Positions 39,984 through 49,814 of a stretch of 64,000 nucleotides of DNA are shown here, one piece after another. The notes under the pieces were generated by a model. That model was not told the DNA's origin. It worked only from the letters and a program-made list of their open reading frames with translations, and made no database searches. Position 1 is the first letter of the stretch; each line of letters begins with the position of its first letter. Source of the stretch: Azospirillum thermophilum (lineage in GTDB: Bacteria > Pseudomonadota > Alphaproteobacteria > Azospirillales > Azospirillaceae); contig NZ_CP029358.1 in the NCBI RefSeq assembly GCF_003130795.1, positions 341,626 through 405,625 on the forward strand, written 5' to 3'. The translations under genes were made by a program, and so were the position numbers.

Positions 39984-41565
39984 CAGGCGGCTCCGTCCGT
40001 CAGCATGCTGTCGATGGTCTTCAGGGCGCCGTGCAGCCGGTCGCCCGTCTCGTCGATCAGGGCGACGTCGCGCAGGCGCCGTACCCAGTCGGCGGCATCC
40101 TCGCGCCCGGCCAGCTTCGGCACGGCGCCCATCACCCGGTCGAACTTGGAGGTGCCGCGCGAATGGGTGTCGGAATAGCCCTTCACCAGCCGGCGGCATT
40201 TCAGGATCTCGATCGCCAGGGCGCGGTCGGCGGCGGCATGGCCGAGCGCCAGCGTCATCCAGGCGTCGACATGCGCCATCTCGCGCCCGTGCCGCAGCGA
40301 GGACGGCCGGAAGCGCTTCAGCCCGGCCAGCAGATAGAGCGGCAGGAACCAGCCGACGGTGCCGGTGCGCACCCGCCGCCCGCGGTTCACCAGCCGGTCG
40401 AGCGCCTTGTGGAGTCCCGGCCGCGCTTCGATCGCCGCCCCCAGCCGCGCCGGAAGCGAGCCGCAGACCTCCTCCATGCGCGGGTGCATGAACTCGGTGG
40501 TGTAGACGATCTGGTCCGGCCTGGCCGCCACCTCCCGCCGCACGCGGTCGAAGCGGCTGGCGCGGATCTTCAGGTCGGCGACGCGGAACACGTCGTCATA
40601 GGCCAGCGCCACCGCGAGCTGCCGCGCCGCCTCGACGGTCAGCGCGAAGCCCGGCCGGTCGAACGGCAGGAAGTCCTTCAGGCGGTCGAGATAGCCGTGG
40701 GCATAGGCGGCGTCCTGCCACTCCACCAGCCGCTGCACCCCGGCATAGATCATGCCGTGCGTCTCGCCGGGAAACTCGCTGCGGATGCGGCCCAGCAGCC
40801 GGTCGAGCTCGGCATGGCCGGTCTGGGGCGGCAGGTCGGGGATGCGCTTGGGCGGGGTGCGCAGCGGCTGTTCCGGCGCGCTGCGCGTGTCGGCGGCCCG
40901 GCCGAAGCCGGCGGCGAAGGCGCGCAGGCTCGCCTCCACCCCGACGCCGCCGGCGCGGATCGCCTGCTCGAAGGCCTCGCGCGGGAACGGCAGGGCGCCG
41001 CTGCCGGCCAGCGCCCCGAACATCGCCGCCGAGATGACGGAGCCGTTCTTCTCCGCTAGCGTCGCCATGTCGAAGGCGATGGTGCGCCTGGCCGCCACCC
41101 CGGTCGCCTCGCTCACCACCGCGGGGTCGCCGATGCCGTCGCCCGGCTTCTCCTTCTCGCCGACGGCGAAGGAGCGGTGGGTGGAGGCGATGAAGGTCGT
41201 CTTCTCCGGCGTGACGAAGCCGCGCAGCATGGCGCGCCCGCCTTCCATCCATTCGGCGGCCAGCACCACGTCGACGTCGCCCGGCACCGGCGACAGGGCC
41301 AGCACCGGCCGCGCGTCCGGCCGGGCACGGATCATCTCGACATAGTAGATGGTGGCGCCGGTGCGCTGGGCGACGCCGGGCACCGAGGTGGACTGCGCGA
41401 CATGGCCGTTGGCCTCGGCCAGCGCGACGATCCAGTCCGCCAGCACGCCGCCGCCCTGCCCGCCCATGGCGAGGATGGCGACGGAGACCGGCTTGTCCTC
41501 CAGCAGCAGCCGGGGCGTGGTCCCGGCCGGCTCGGCGACCGGATGGTCGGTGAGGGGGCGTTCAT
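39983..41565 (-). pseudogene. Indolepyruvate oxidoreductase beta subunit, apparent frameshift near the start
   Basis: From ATG 41565 (GAGAGGAGA 8 bases upstream) the sequence reads MNAPS and leaves the conserved frame. Adding one base in the G run at 41554-41558 gives MNAPLTDHPVAEPAGTTPRL and joins the long frame to 39983, about 527 residues. The N-terminal half is the gamma-type 2-oxoacid oxidoreductase domain (VAILAMGGQGGGVLADWIVA, SVPGVAQRTGATIYYVEM). The C-terminal 300 residues are the extension seen in bacterial IorB (DUF6537-like). Partner of the alpha subunit at 41590. Probably intact in the organism. Confidence 0.82.
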
Positions 41566-41589
41566 CGAGGCGTCTCCTCTCGGGACCGG

Positions 41590-43743
41590 TCAGGCCGGGA
41601 AGGCCAGCCGGCGGGCGTCGTGGCGGCGCTGCAGCCAGCCGATCACCGTGCCGCGCAGCCGCGCCATCCAGCGGTCGCGCCGCGTCGGGTTCTGGATGAT
41701 GTCCGCCCGGTAGAAGGAGGGGCAGAGCACCGCCGCCTCCGACACCTCGCCGCAGTTGCCGCAGCCGACGCAGGAATTGTCGATGGCGGCCACCGGGTCC
41801 TCCTTCAGCGGGTCGTCGCTGTGCTTCACCGACAGCGAGGGGCAGCCGGACAGGCGGATGCAGGCGTGGTCGCCGGTGCAGACGTCCTCGTCGACGCCGA
41901 AGCGCTCGCGCACCACCCGCTCCCCGCGCTTCACCGCCGCCGCGGTCAGCGGCTTGATGCGGCGCTGCTTGTTCAGCATGCATTCGGACGAGGCGACGAT
42001 GATCTTCGGCCCGCCCTCCTTCGTGGTCAGCGCCTCCTTCAGCGTGTCGCGCAGCCGCGCCACGTCGTAGGTGCGGTCGATCTGGCGCACCCAGCGGGCG
42101 CCGATGCCCTTCACCGCGTCGACGATCGACATGTTGGTGGTGCGCGCCTTGTTCTGCGCGCGGGACGACAGGATGTCCTGCCCGCCAGTGGCCGCCGAAT
42201 AGTGGTTGTCGACGATCAGGATGACGCCGTCCGCCTTGTTGAAGACGGCGTTGCCGACGCCGGACGACAGGCCGTTGTGCCAGAAGCCGCCGTCGCCCAT
42301 CACCGCGATGGACCGCTTGCCCGCCGGCACGTTGAAGGCGGCGGCGGAGGCCGGGCCGAGGCCGTAGCCCATGGTCGTCGCCCCCAGGTTGAAGGGCGGC
42401 AGGATCGAGAACAGGTGGCAGCCGATGTCGGCGGCGATGTGGTGCGGCCCCAGCTCCTTCTCCACCAGCTTCATGGCGGCGAAGATCGGACGCTCCGGGC
42501 AGCCGGTGCAGAATCCGGCCGGGCGCGGCGGCACCACGTCGGCCAGCGCCTTCACCTTGGGGTCGGCCAGGACCGGGCGGGCGTCGGGCAGCGGCGGGCG
42601 GTTGCCCAGCAGCTCCTGCGCATGCATCTCGAAGAATTTGCCGAAGGCGTCGAGCATCACCGTGGCGGTCAGCTCCCCCGCCACCGGAAAGACGCCCTTG
42701 CCCTCCAGCCGGGTCGGCAGGTCGGCCTTGCGCAGGATGCCGGCCAGCGCCTGCTCGATGTAGTTGGGCTGCCCCTCCTCCACCATCAGCACGGCGCGCT
42801 TGCCGCGGCAGAACGCGACCAGCTCCTCGTCCACCAGCGGATAGGTGACGTTCATGCAGTAGAGCGGCACCCGCGTGTTGCCCCACACGTCGGCGAGGCC
42901 CAGCGCGGTCAGCGCCCGGATCACCCCGTTGTACATGCCGCCCTGCAGGATGATCCCGACCTCGGCCAGCCCGTCGCCGAAGGTCTCGTTCAGCTTGCGC
43001 GCCTTGATGAACTCGACGGCGGCCGGCCAGCGCTTGGCGACCTTCTCCTGCTCGTGCAGGAAGGAGGCGGGGGGCAGCACGATGCGGTTGGTGTCGCGCA
43101 CCGGGTTCTCCAGCGCCTGGGCCAGCGTGAAGGCCGGGCGCCGGTTGTCGCGCGCGATGAAGCTGCCGTGCATGTGGCAGGAGCGGATGCGCACCTCCAG
43201 CATGACCGGCGTGTTGGAGGCCTCCGACAGCTCGAAGCCGTCGCCGACCGCCTTGACGATGGCGGGCAGGTTCGGCCGCGGGTCGAGCAGCCACATCTGC
43301 GACTTCATGGCGAAGGCGTGGCTGCGCTCCTGCATGATGGAGGAGCCCTCGCCGTAATCCTCGCCGACGATGATCAGCGCGCCGCCGGTCACCCCGCCCG
43401 AGGCCAGGTTGGCCAGCGCGTCGGAGGCGACGTTGGTGCCGACCGTCGACTTCCAGGTCACCGCGCCGCGGATCGGATACATGACGGAGGCCGCCAGCGT
43501 CGCCGCCGCGGTCGCCTCGCTGGCGCTGGATTCGAAATGGACCCCCAGCTCCGACAGGATGTCCTGCGCGTCGGCCAGCACGTCCATCAGGTGCGAGATG
43601 GGCGAGCCCTGGTAGCCGGCGACATAGCCGACGCCGTTCTCCAGCAGGGCCTTGGTGATGGCGAGGATGCCTTCGCCGCGGAACTCCTCCCCGGCGCCGA
43701 GCCTCAGGTCCTGGACCTCCCGTGCAAAGGAGCGCTCCGCCAT
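41590..43743 (-). CDS. Indolepyruvate ferredoxin oxidoreductase alpha subunit-like protein
   Basis: 717 residues. Converts aryl-2-oxoacids to aryl-acyl-CoA in the classical enzymes, with thiamine pyrophosphate and Fe-S clusters. Pyrimidine-binding domain at the N-terminus (GYVAGYQGSPISHLMDVL). TPP motif VMGDGGFWHNGLSSGVGNAV followed by NKADGVILIVDNHYSAATGG near residue 470. C-terminal cluster ligands CTGDHACIRLSGCPS and CVGCGNCGEVSEAAVLCPSF. First gene of the operon behind a strong promoter; GGGAGGGA lies upstream. Its role in an aerobic aromatic pathway is unclear; a side-chain shortening step is possible. Confidence 0.92.
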   Translation of the reverse strand: MAERSFAREVQDLRLGAGEEFRGEGILAITKALLENGVGYVAGYQGSPISHLMDVLADAQDILSELGVHFESSASEATAAATLAASVMYPIRGAVTWKSTVGTNVASDALANLASGGVTGGALIIVGEDYGEGSSIMQERSHAFAMKSQMWLLDPRPNLPAIVKAVGDGFELSEASNTPVMLEVRIRSCHMHGSFIARDNRRPAFTLAQALENPVRDTNRIVLPPASFLHEQEKVAKRWPAAVEFIKARKLNETFGDGLAEVGIILQGGMYNGVIRALTALGLADVWGNTRVPLYCMNVTYPLVDEELVAFCRGKRAVLMVEEGQPNYIEQALAGILRKADLPTRLEGKGVFPVAGELTATVMLDAFGKFFEMHAQELLGNRPPLPDARPVLADPKVKALADVVPPRPAGFCTGCPERPIFAAMKLVEKELGPHHIAADIGCHLFSILPPFNLGATTMGYGLGPASAAAFNVPAGKRSIAVMGDGGFWHNGLSSGVGNAVFNKADGVILIVDNHYSAATGGQDILSSRAQNKARTTNMSIVDAVKGIGARWVRQIDRTYDVARLRDTLKEALTTKEGGPKIIVASSECMLNKQRRIKPLTAAAVKRGERVVRERFGVDEDVCTGDHACIRLSGCPSLSVKHSDDPLKEDPVAAIDNSCVGCGNCGEVSEAAVLCPSFYRADIIQNPTRRDRWMARLRGTVIGWLQRRHDARRLAFPA

Positions 43744-43761
43744 CGCCGTCCCTCCCGCTCA

Positions 43762-43994
43762 GATCGATGCATATTCATATTTCACCCCTCAAACATTGTC
43801 AACGCAAACTTTTTGTGCATCAACGTGCATCCGCGGAAGGGGCGGACGGTCCGCCGGGGCAGCAGCATCAACACGTTGCGGTGCAACGATTCCCGGATGG
43901 GCACGGCCGAGCCTCCGGTGCCCGGCCCGATGCCCTCTGCTCGCGGATGCAGCACCGCTGCCCAAAAAAACGGTTGAATATGCATGGATCGATC
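43762..43994. promoter_or_regulatory. Mirror-image candidate MarR operators in the divergent control region
   Basis: GATCGATGCATATTCA at 43762-43777 and TGAATATGCATGGATCGATC at 43975-43994 are inverse copies of one another apart from a short insertion. One covers the -10 of the operon promoter, the other lies about 70 bp upstream of the marR start. Midway, CGTTGC-GGT-GCAACG at 43874-43888 is a separate perfect dyad, and GTGCAT is directly repeated near 43815. The symmetric placement suggests one regulator controlling both transcription units. Confidence 0.65.
43774..43802 (-). promoter_or_regulatory. Promoter of the oxidoreductase-dioxygenase operon
   Basis: Minus strand: -35 TTGACA at 43802-43797, 17 bases, then -10 TATGAA at 43779-43774. 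The -10 is overlapped by the candidate MarR operator at 43762-43777, so binding would block RNA polymerase. Confidence 0.75.
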
Positions 43995-44062
43995 CGTCAG
44001 GATGCCGGGCAGTCCGGCGGATCGGGGCGGCCGGGGACGGGCCGGGGACAGGAGGATGCGCG

Positions 44063-44572
44063 ATGGCGGCAGGCCGGTATGTCGATGGCGTCCTGGGGCG
44101 GTCTTTGGGCGGCACGACGGAGCGGCCGTCGCTGGGCGAGATCGGGCTGAACCACTTCGGCCCCTACCTGATCAACCGCATCACCGCGCGCTGGAACGCC
44201 GTCCTGGCGGAGGAGCTGAAGGCCTTCGACCTCAACACCTCGATGATGCGCACGCTGGGCGTTCTCTCCATCAGCTCCAGCAGCACGATCAACGAGCTCG
44301 CCCTGCTGACCCTGACCGAGCAGTCGACGATGAGCCGCATGCTCGACAGCATGGAGAGCCAGGGCCTGATCGAGCGCCGGCAGCGCGAGGACGACATGCG
44401 CGTCCGCCAGATCCACATCACGGAGAAGGGCCGCGGCCTGTTCGAGCGCTTCTGGCCGATCATGTACGGCAAGTACTGCCGGATGCTCGACGGCATCTCG
44501 GAGGCCGAGTACGAGGCCTTCGTCGCCACCGCCCACAGGATGCTGCGCAACCTCTACCCGCAGGAAGGGTAG
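44063..44572 (+). CDS. MarR family transcriptional regulator of the aromatic cluster
   Basis: 169 residues. Winged helix: ISSSSTINELALLTLTEQST and MSRMLDSMESQGLIERRQRE near residues 75-110, wing DMRVRQIHITEKG. Start 44063 is chosen because GGAGG lies 7 bases upstream. Divergent to the operon starting with the oxidoreductase genes, so it is the likely repressor, released by the pathway substrate or a CoA/acid intermediate. MarR regulators are reported for iad-type auxin degradation loci; equivalence is inference. Confidence 0.9.
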   Translation: MAAGRYVDGVLGRSLGGTTERPSLGEIGLNHFGPYLINRITARWNAVLAEELKAFDLNTSMMRTLGVLSISSSSTINELALLTLTEQSTMSRMLDSMESQGLIERRQREDDMRVRQIHITEKGRGLFERFWPIMYGKYCRMLDGISEAEYEAFVATAHRMLRNLYPQEG

Positions 44573-44735
44573 GATCACCGGGAAACGCCTGGGGGACTCC
44601 CGCCCGGCCGATGTGATATGACGGCGGACTCCCGACGAGCGGGCTTGCGGCCGGCGGCGCGGCGCTTTATACCCGGCGCCCCGTTCACGGCCCGTTCCCG
44701 ACTTTCGGTTACCCGCAACCCGGCGACATCCGCTC

Positions 44736-47700
44736 ATGTCCCTGTTCGATGCCGTTCCCCGCGGCGCCGGTTCCCCTGTCCCCTTTGCCCAGGAGGATCT
44801 GGCGCGCGTCTTCGACGCCAAGACCCTGCAGCGCGGGCGCACCCTGATTCTGTCCGGGTCCGTCGTGCTGGGCGAGGTGGAGGGGCGGATCGCCGCCGTG
44901 GTGACCGATCTCGGCCGGCGGCTGGAGGTCGGCGTCACCCCGGTGCGCGGGCGCAACCGCATCGTCTTCGACAAGCACTGCAGTTGCGGCCGCACCGCCT
45001 GCGCCCATATGGCCGCCGCCGCCATGCTGGCGCTCGATACGAAGCCGGAATGGCGCAGCGTGTCGCTGCTGGACCTCGTGGACAAGCCGCCCGCAGACAA
45101 GCCGGCTGCGGAACGATCCGCCCCGGACCGGACCGCCGCGGCCCCCTCCCTGTTCGATCCCCCACCCGCCCCGCCCGCGCGCGCGCCGGTCGAGACGGCC
45201 CCGCCCAGGCCCGCCCTCGCCCTGGTCAAGCCGCCGGCCCCCGAACCACCCGCCCCCAAACCGCAGGCCGTCCGCCGGGTGCGCTGGACGCTGGAACCCG
45301 GCCAGGGCGAGACGGCGCTGTTCATCACCGCCGCCCTCGTCGCCACCCTTCCCGCCGGCGACGACGCCTTGCCCGCCAGCCCGCGCGAGGTGCTGGCCCA
45401 TGCCCCGCGGGACCTGGACGGCGATGCCGACCGCGCCATCGCGCGGCTGCTCGGCGGCGGCGGGGTGGTGCGCACGCCGGTCGCCAAGAGCCGGGGCGAG
45501 GCGGTCGACCGCCTGCTGCGCCGCCTGCTGCAGACCGGACGGCTGCGCTGGCGCGACGGCACGCCGCTCGCCGAGGCCGCCGCCCGGCCGGTCCGCGCCT
45601 TCCGCGACCCGGTGACCCGCAAGCTGCGCCCGACCGGTCTGCCGGAGGGCGGCGTCCTGCTCAAGGGGCAGAGCTACTGGTGCGTCGACCCGGCGGCCGG
45701 CACGCTGGCACCGGTCGACCTCCAGGTGGTGGAGGTGCCGAAGGCCAGGCCCGCCTCTGCATCTCCCTCTGCATCTCCCTCTGCAGCCCCCGCCCTTGCC
45801 CGTCCGGTCCCCCGTGCCGCCGTCGGCAGGCCGGTGCCGCGTCCCGCTCCGCAGCCGTCCTCCATCCCGTCACCCTCCATCGCCCTGCCGCGCGACCTGC
45901 GCGTCCCGCCGGTGCGCAGCGGGGCGGCCGAGGCGGCGGAGATCGTCGAGCGATCGCCGCGCATCGTCGCCCGGCTGGGCCGGGTGGTGACGCCGTCGGA
46001 CGGGCTGGTGGACGTGCTGCGCCTCTCCTTCGACTACGGCGAGCCCGACCAGCCCGCCGAGATCGAGCCGGACGACCAGCGCCAGTTCGCCCGCTTCGAG
46101 GACCGGTTCGGCTCCGTAACCTTCGTGCGCCGCGACAAGGCGGCGGAGCAGGAGGCGCTGGACCGCCTCGCCGCCTTCGGCTTCGCCCAGGCGCGGGTGG
46201 AGCCGCCGAAGGGCGCGCTCAATTCCCGCGGCACCCGCGTCCACTGGCTGACCGGCGCCAGGGCGGAGGAGCGCTGGTCCGCCTTCGTCACCGGCGAGGT
46301 GCCGGCCCTGACCGCCGCCGGCTGGACGGTGGAGATCGGCGCCGACTTCGGCACCAAGGTCATCGAGCCGGGCTCGGAGGTCGAGGTCGCGGTGCGCGAC
46401 GGCGGCGACGGCTGGTTCGACCTCGACGTCGGGGTGGAGATCGAGGGGGAGCGCCGCCCCCTCCTGCCGATCCTGGCCCAGCTCGTCGAGCGCGGCGGCC
46501 TCTCCGCCACCCGCGTGATCGAGGGGCGGGCCCATCTGGTGCTCGACGACGGCAACGTGCTGGCCCTGCCGGTGGAGCGGGTCGAGCGGCTGCTCAGCGT
46601 CCTGGAGGCGCTGCTCGACAGCGGCCGGCGCAGCGACGACAGGCTGAAGGTGCCGCTGGCCGAGGCCGACGGGCTGCTGGACATCGACGACCTGATCGCG
46701 CGCCGCGCCGGCGAGAGCGCGCAGATCGACGGCTATCTCCGCCGCCTGCGCGAGGAGGACGACGCGCTGCCCGACCTCATGCCGCCGCCGGGCTTCCAGG
46801 GGGAGCTGCGCGACTACCAGCGCGCCGGGCTCGGCTGGATGCAGCGGCTGCGCGCCAACGGCATGGGCGGCATCCTGGCCGACGACATGGGCCTCGGCAA
46901 GACCGCCCAGACCCTCGCCCACATCGCGACGGAGGAGCATGAGGGCCGGCTGACCGACCCGGTGCTGGTGGTGGTGCCGACCAGCCTCGTCCCCAACTGG
47001 GTGGCGGAGGCCGGGCGCTTCACCCCGCGCCTGCGGGTGGTGGTGCTGCATGGCGGCGACCGCCACGACCGGCTGGACGAGCTCGGCCGCGCCCACATCG
47101 TCGTCACCACCTACGGCGTCGTCGCCCGCGACCTCGACCTGCTGAAGCGGCAGGCCTGGCACATGCTGGTGCTGGACGAGGCGCAGGCCATCAAGAATCC
47201 CGACAGCAAGGCGACCCGCGCCGTCTGCGCGCTCGACGCCCGCCACCGGCTCTGCCTGTCCGGCACCCCGGTGGAGAACAACCTCGGCGAGCTGTGGAGC
47301 CAGTTCGCCTTCCTGATGCCCGGCCTGCTGGGCGACCGCAAGGAGTTCACCAAGCGCTTCCGCACCCCGATCGAGAAGCGCGGCGACAACACGCGCGCCA
47401 ACATGCTGATGCGCCGCATCCGGCCCTTCCTGCTCCGCCGCACCAAGGAGGCGGTCGCCAAGGAGCTGCCGCCGAAGACCGAGGTGGTGGTGCGCATCGA
47501 CCTCGACCGCGACCAGCGCGACCTCTACGAGACGATCCGCCTGTCGGTGAACGAGACGGTGCGCGCGGCGCTGGCGGTGGGCGGGCTGGCGCGCAACACC
47601 ATCACGGTGATCGACGCGCTGCTGAAGCTGCGGCAGGTCTGCTGCGACCCGCGCCTCGTCAAGATCCCGGCGGCGGCCCGGGTGCGCGAATCGGCGAAGC

Positions 47701-48206
47701 TGGCGGCGCTGACCGACATGGTGACGGAGATGGTGCCCGAAGGCCGCCGCATCCTGGTCTTCTCGCAGTTCACCACCATGCTGGACCTGATCAAGGTGGA
47801 GCTGGAGAAGGCGGCCATCCCCTATGTCGAGCTGACCGGCCGCACGCTCGACCGGGCCGAGCCGGTGCGCCGCTTCCAGGCGGGCGAGGTGCCGGTCTTC
47901 CTGATCAGCCTGAAGGCCGGCGGCCGCGGCCTGAACCTGACGGCGGCCGACACGGTGATCCACTACGACCCCTGGTGGAACCCGGCGGCCGAGGACCAGG
48001 CGACCGACCGCGCCTACCGCATCGGCCAGGACAAGCCGGTCTTCGTCTACAAGCTGATCGCCTCGAACACGGTGGAGGAGCGCATCCTCGACCTCCAGCG
48101 CCGCAAGGGCAGCCTGTCCGCCGCCACCATCGAGGGCAAGGGCCTGGTCAACGCGCTGGACGGCGGCGACATCGACTATCTGCTGGGCACCGGCGCCGAG
48201 GGATGA
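44736..48206 (+). CDS. SNF2-family DEAD/DEAH helicase with SWIM zinc finger
   Basis: 1156 residues. SWIM-type zinc finger near residue 82 (CSCGRTACAHM), a Pro/Ala-rich linker, a beta-rich central region, then the SNF2 motor from about 685. Motor motifs: DDMGLGKTAQTLAHI (Walker A), LVLDEAQAIKNPDSKA (DEAQ), LSGTPVENNLGELWSQFAFL, ILVFSQFTTMLDLIK, GGRGLNLTAADTVIHYDPWW and TDRAYRIGQDKPVFVYKLIA. A double-strand DNA translocase that remodels protein-DNA complexes, perhaps in transcription or repair. A tract of repeated SASPSASPSA near residue 340 is low complexity. It ends 3 bases from the convergent hipA end. Confidence 0.94.
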   Translation: MSLFDAVPRGAGSPVPFAQEDLARVFDAKTLQRGRTLILSGSVVLGEVEGRIAAVVTDLGRRLEVGVTPVRGRNRIVFDKHCSCGRTACAHMAAAAMLALDTKPEWRSVSLLDLVDKPPADKPAAERSAPDRTAAAPSLFDPPPAPPARAPVETAPPRPALALVKPPAPEPPAPKPQAVRRVRWTLEPGQGETALFITAALVATLPAGDDALPASPREVLAHAPRDLDGDADRAIARLLGGGGVVRTPVAKSRGEAVDRLLRRLLQTGRLRWRDGTPLAEAAARPVRAFRDPVTRKLRPTGLPEGGVLLKGQSYWCVDPAAGTLAPVDLQVVEVPKARPASASPSASPSAAPALARPVPRAAVGRPVPRPAPQPSSIPSPSIALPRDLRVPPVRSGAAEAAEIVERSPRIVARLGRVVTPSDGLVDVLRLSFDYGEPDQPAEIEPDDQRQFARFEDRFGSVTFVRRDKAAEQEALDRLAAFGFAQARVEPPKGALNSRGTRVHWLTGARAEERWSAFVTGEVPALTAAGWTVEIGADFGTKVIEPGSEVEVAVRDGGDGWFDLDVGVEIEGERRPLLPILAQLVERGGLSATRVIEGRAHLVLDDGNVLALPVERVERLLSVLEALLDSGRRSDDRLKVPLAEADGLLDIDDLIARRAGESAQIDGYLRRLREEDDALPDLMPPPGFQGELRDYQRAGLGWMQRLRANGMGGILADDMGLGKTAQTLAHIATEEHEGRLTDPVLVVVPTSLVPNWVAEAGRFTPRLRVVVLHGGDRHDRLDELGRAHIVVTTYGVVARDLDLLKRQAWHMLVLDEAQAIKNPDSKATRAVCALDARHRLCLSGTPVENNLGELWSQFAFLMPGLLGDRKEFTKRFRTPIEKRGDNTRANMLMRRIRPFLLRRTKEAVAKELPPKTEVVVRIDLDRDQRDLYETIRLSVNETVRAALAVGGLARNTITVIDALLKLRQVCCDPRLVKIPAAARVRESAKLAALTDMVTEMVPEGRRILVFSQFTTMLDLIKVELEKAAIPYVELTGRTLDRAEPVRRFQAGEVPVFLISLKAGGRGLNLTAADTVIHYDPWWNPAAEDQATDRAYRIGQDKPVFVYKLIASNTVEERILDLQRRKGSLSAATIEGKGLVNALDGGDIDYLLGTGAEG

Positions 48207-48209
48207 GCC

Positions 48210-49529
48210 TCAGGGGGCGTCTTCCGGCGCCCCGCCACCAGCCTCGTCGAGCGATGTCCGGAGATTCGCCTGCATGCGGCGGCAGCGTTCCTGGATGACC
48301 GGCACCATCTGCGCAATCATCCAGCTGTCCGGCAGTTCCGCCGCCATGGCCGCGGCGACGGGACCGCTTGCCTCCAGAACCCTGCTGCTCAACTGGTCGA
48401 CCCGCTTCAGGACGCCCGGAGCCGACAGCCCGACCTCCCTGGCAAGGCGTTGCCAGTGCCGGGCGTGGATATGGCCGCCCCGGCTCTTGCCGGCGATCTT
48501 CTGCGACAGGTTGCGGGTGACGCCGTCATAGACGTCGCCGCACATCACATCGTACAGCGGTGCCATCTCCGGCACCCGGCCGTTGTACAGAAGCGAGTAG
48601 TTCTTGGCGTGGGCGTCCACGTTGCAGACCAGGATGTTGAAGATCAGCATGTCCAGCAGCGCGGCACGGTTCAACGCCTGCCGGGGTCCGACCGTGACCG
48701 CACGGAAGAGGTCCGCTACTCCCGGCCCGCGCCCCTGGAGTCTCTGGTTCCATTCATATTTCTGAAAAGGCGGATAGCCCAGCGCCTGACACAGATCCTC
48801 CTGGTGCAGCCGCCGGATTGCTCCATCCTGCCCGACCACGCGGTCGTAACGCCGTACCAGCAGATAGTCGATGTCCTGCGCCCGGCCGACCGTAACCTCT
48901 GCCGTCGCGATGCGGCAGGCCCTGGCAAGGCGCATGCAATAGGCCTCGTTGTCGACGCTGGCCGCCAGCTTCTCCGAGCGCGGTTTCAGGACATGGGTGC
49001 TGGGGTGGCCGTCCAGCGGCAAGGCGAGGCTGCCATCCGGCAATTGCAGAACCGGCAGCTTGTCCTGCTGCCCGGCCATGGACATCTCGACCCCCTCCTC
49101 TCCGGCAAGCAGGGGGCGTTTCGGCAGGCGCCGCATGGCATCGGCCAACTCGGCTGCGGACCAGCGGTGGAAGCGGTGGGGGCGCGGCATGAACGGCTCG
49201 CCGGTCCGCCGCACCACCAGGGCCCCGGGCAGGTCGCCGCCCATCCGCTCCATCAGGCTCAGCACGTCCAGTTCCGAGGTCAGCAGCAGTTTGCCGACCA
49301 GTTCCAACGTCTGGCCTTCGGGCAACAGGTTCATGAACCAGAAGAAGACCGGCTTTCCTTCGTGACGGGTCTTGTCGAGCGGAAACAGGATGGACACGGG
49401 GAAGGACCGCGGGTCCGCCTGCCAGTCCGGGTGATAGGTCAGGCCAAGGTCCGTATCCGCCGTCCCGACACGGTCGAGCCGCCCGACCTCCCTTCCCTCG
49501 TACCAGAGCGTCAGGGATGGGACGGTCAC
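48210..49529 (-). CDS. hipA: HipA family serine/threonine kinase toxin
   Basis: 439 residues, about the length of E. coli HipA (440), which phosphorylates glutamyl-tRNA synthetase and causes persistence. Ordered motifs: N-subdomain GREVGRLDRVG, the phosphate loop EMSMAGQQDKLPVL near residue 150, the catalytic loop CNVDAHAKNYSLLYNG near 300 and the metal-binding Asp in APLYDVM. The kinase looks intact. Start is GTG 49529, overlapping the hipB stop as GTGA; the open frame to 49754 is antitoxin read-through. Target not determinable. Confidence 0.9.
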   Translation of the reverse strand: MTVPSLTLWYEGREVGRLDRVGTADTDLGLTYHPDWQADPRSFPVSILFPLDKTRHEGKPVFFWFMNLLPEGQTLELVGKLLLTSELDVLSLMERMGGDLPGALVVRRTGEPFMPRPHRFHRWSAAELADAMRRLPKRPLLAGEEGVEMSMAGQQDKLPVLQLPDGSLALPLDGHPSTHVLKPRSEKLAASVDNEAYCMRLARACRIATAEVTVGRAQDIDYLLVRRYDRVVGQDGAIRRLHQEDLCQALGYPPFQKYEWNQRLQGRGPGVADLFRAVTVGPRQALNRAALLDMLIFNILVCNVDAHAKNYSLLYNGRVPEMAPLYDVMCGDVYDGVTRNLSQKIAGKSRGGHIHARHWQRLAREVGLSAPGVLKRVDQLSSRVLEASGPVAAAMAAELPDSWMIAQMVPVIQERCRRMQANLRTSLDEAGGGAPEDAP

Positions 49530-49795
49530 GGTGCCGCATCCTTCCCGTCCTGGCGCGGAGCCTCCCCATGCTCCATCTCCTCGGGCAGGGTCACGGCCAG
49601 GCCGATGCCGAGCATGGAGGCGTAATGCAGGACCTTGCCCAGTTGCACCGTCGCCTTCCCCCGCTCCATTTCGGAAATCCAACGATAATTGGCTCCGGTG
49701 ACAAGGGCGGCGTCCTCGATCCGCAGCCTCAGCGCCTCGCGGCGTCTGCGGCAAATCAGCCCCAACTGCTCCGCCGTTTGGAATTCTGAAATCAC
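49526..49795 (-). CDS. hipB: HipB family antitoxin, XRE-type regulator
   Basis: 89 residues from GTG 49795 (VISEFQTAEQLGLICRRRRE), matching the size of E. coli HipB; GAGGAAAGG just upstream supports this start over the ATGs at 49837 and 49894, which would place an operator inside the gene. Helix-turn-helix: IEDAALVTGANYRWISEMER. It neutralises HipA and represses the operon by binding the upstream palindromes. Confidence 0.88.
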   Translation of the reverse strand: MISEFQTAEQLGLICRRRREALRLRIEDAALVTGANYRWISEMERGKATVQLGKVLHYASMLGIGLAVTLPEEMEHGEAPRQDGKDAAP

Positions 49796-49814
49796 GGGCC
49801 TTTCCTCGCTCTCA

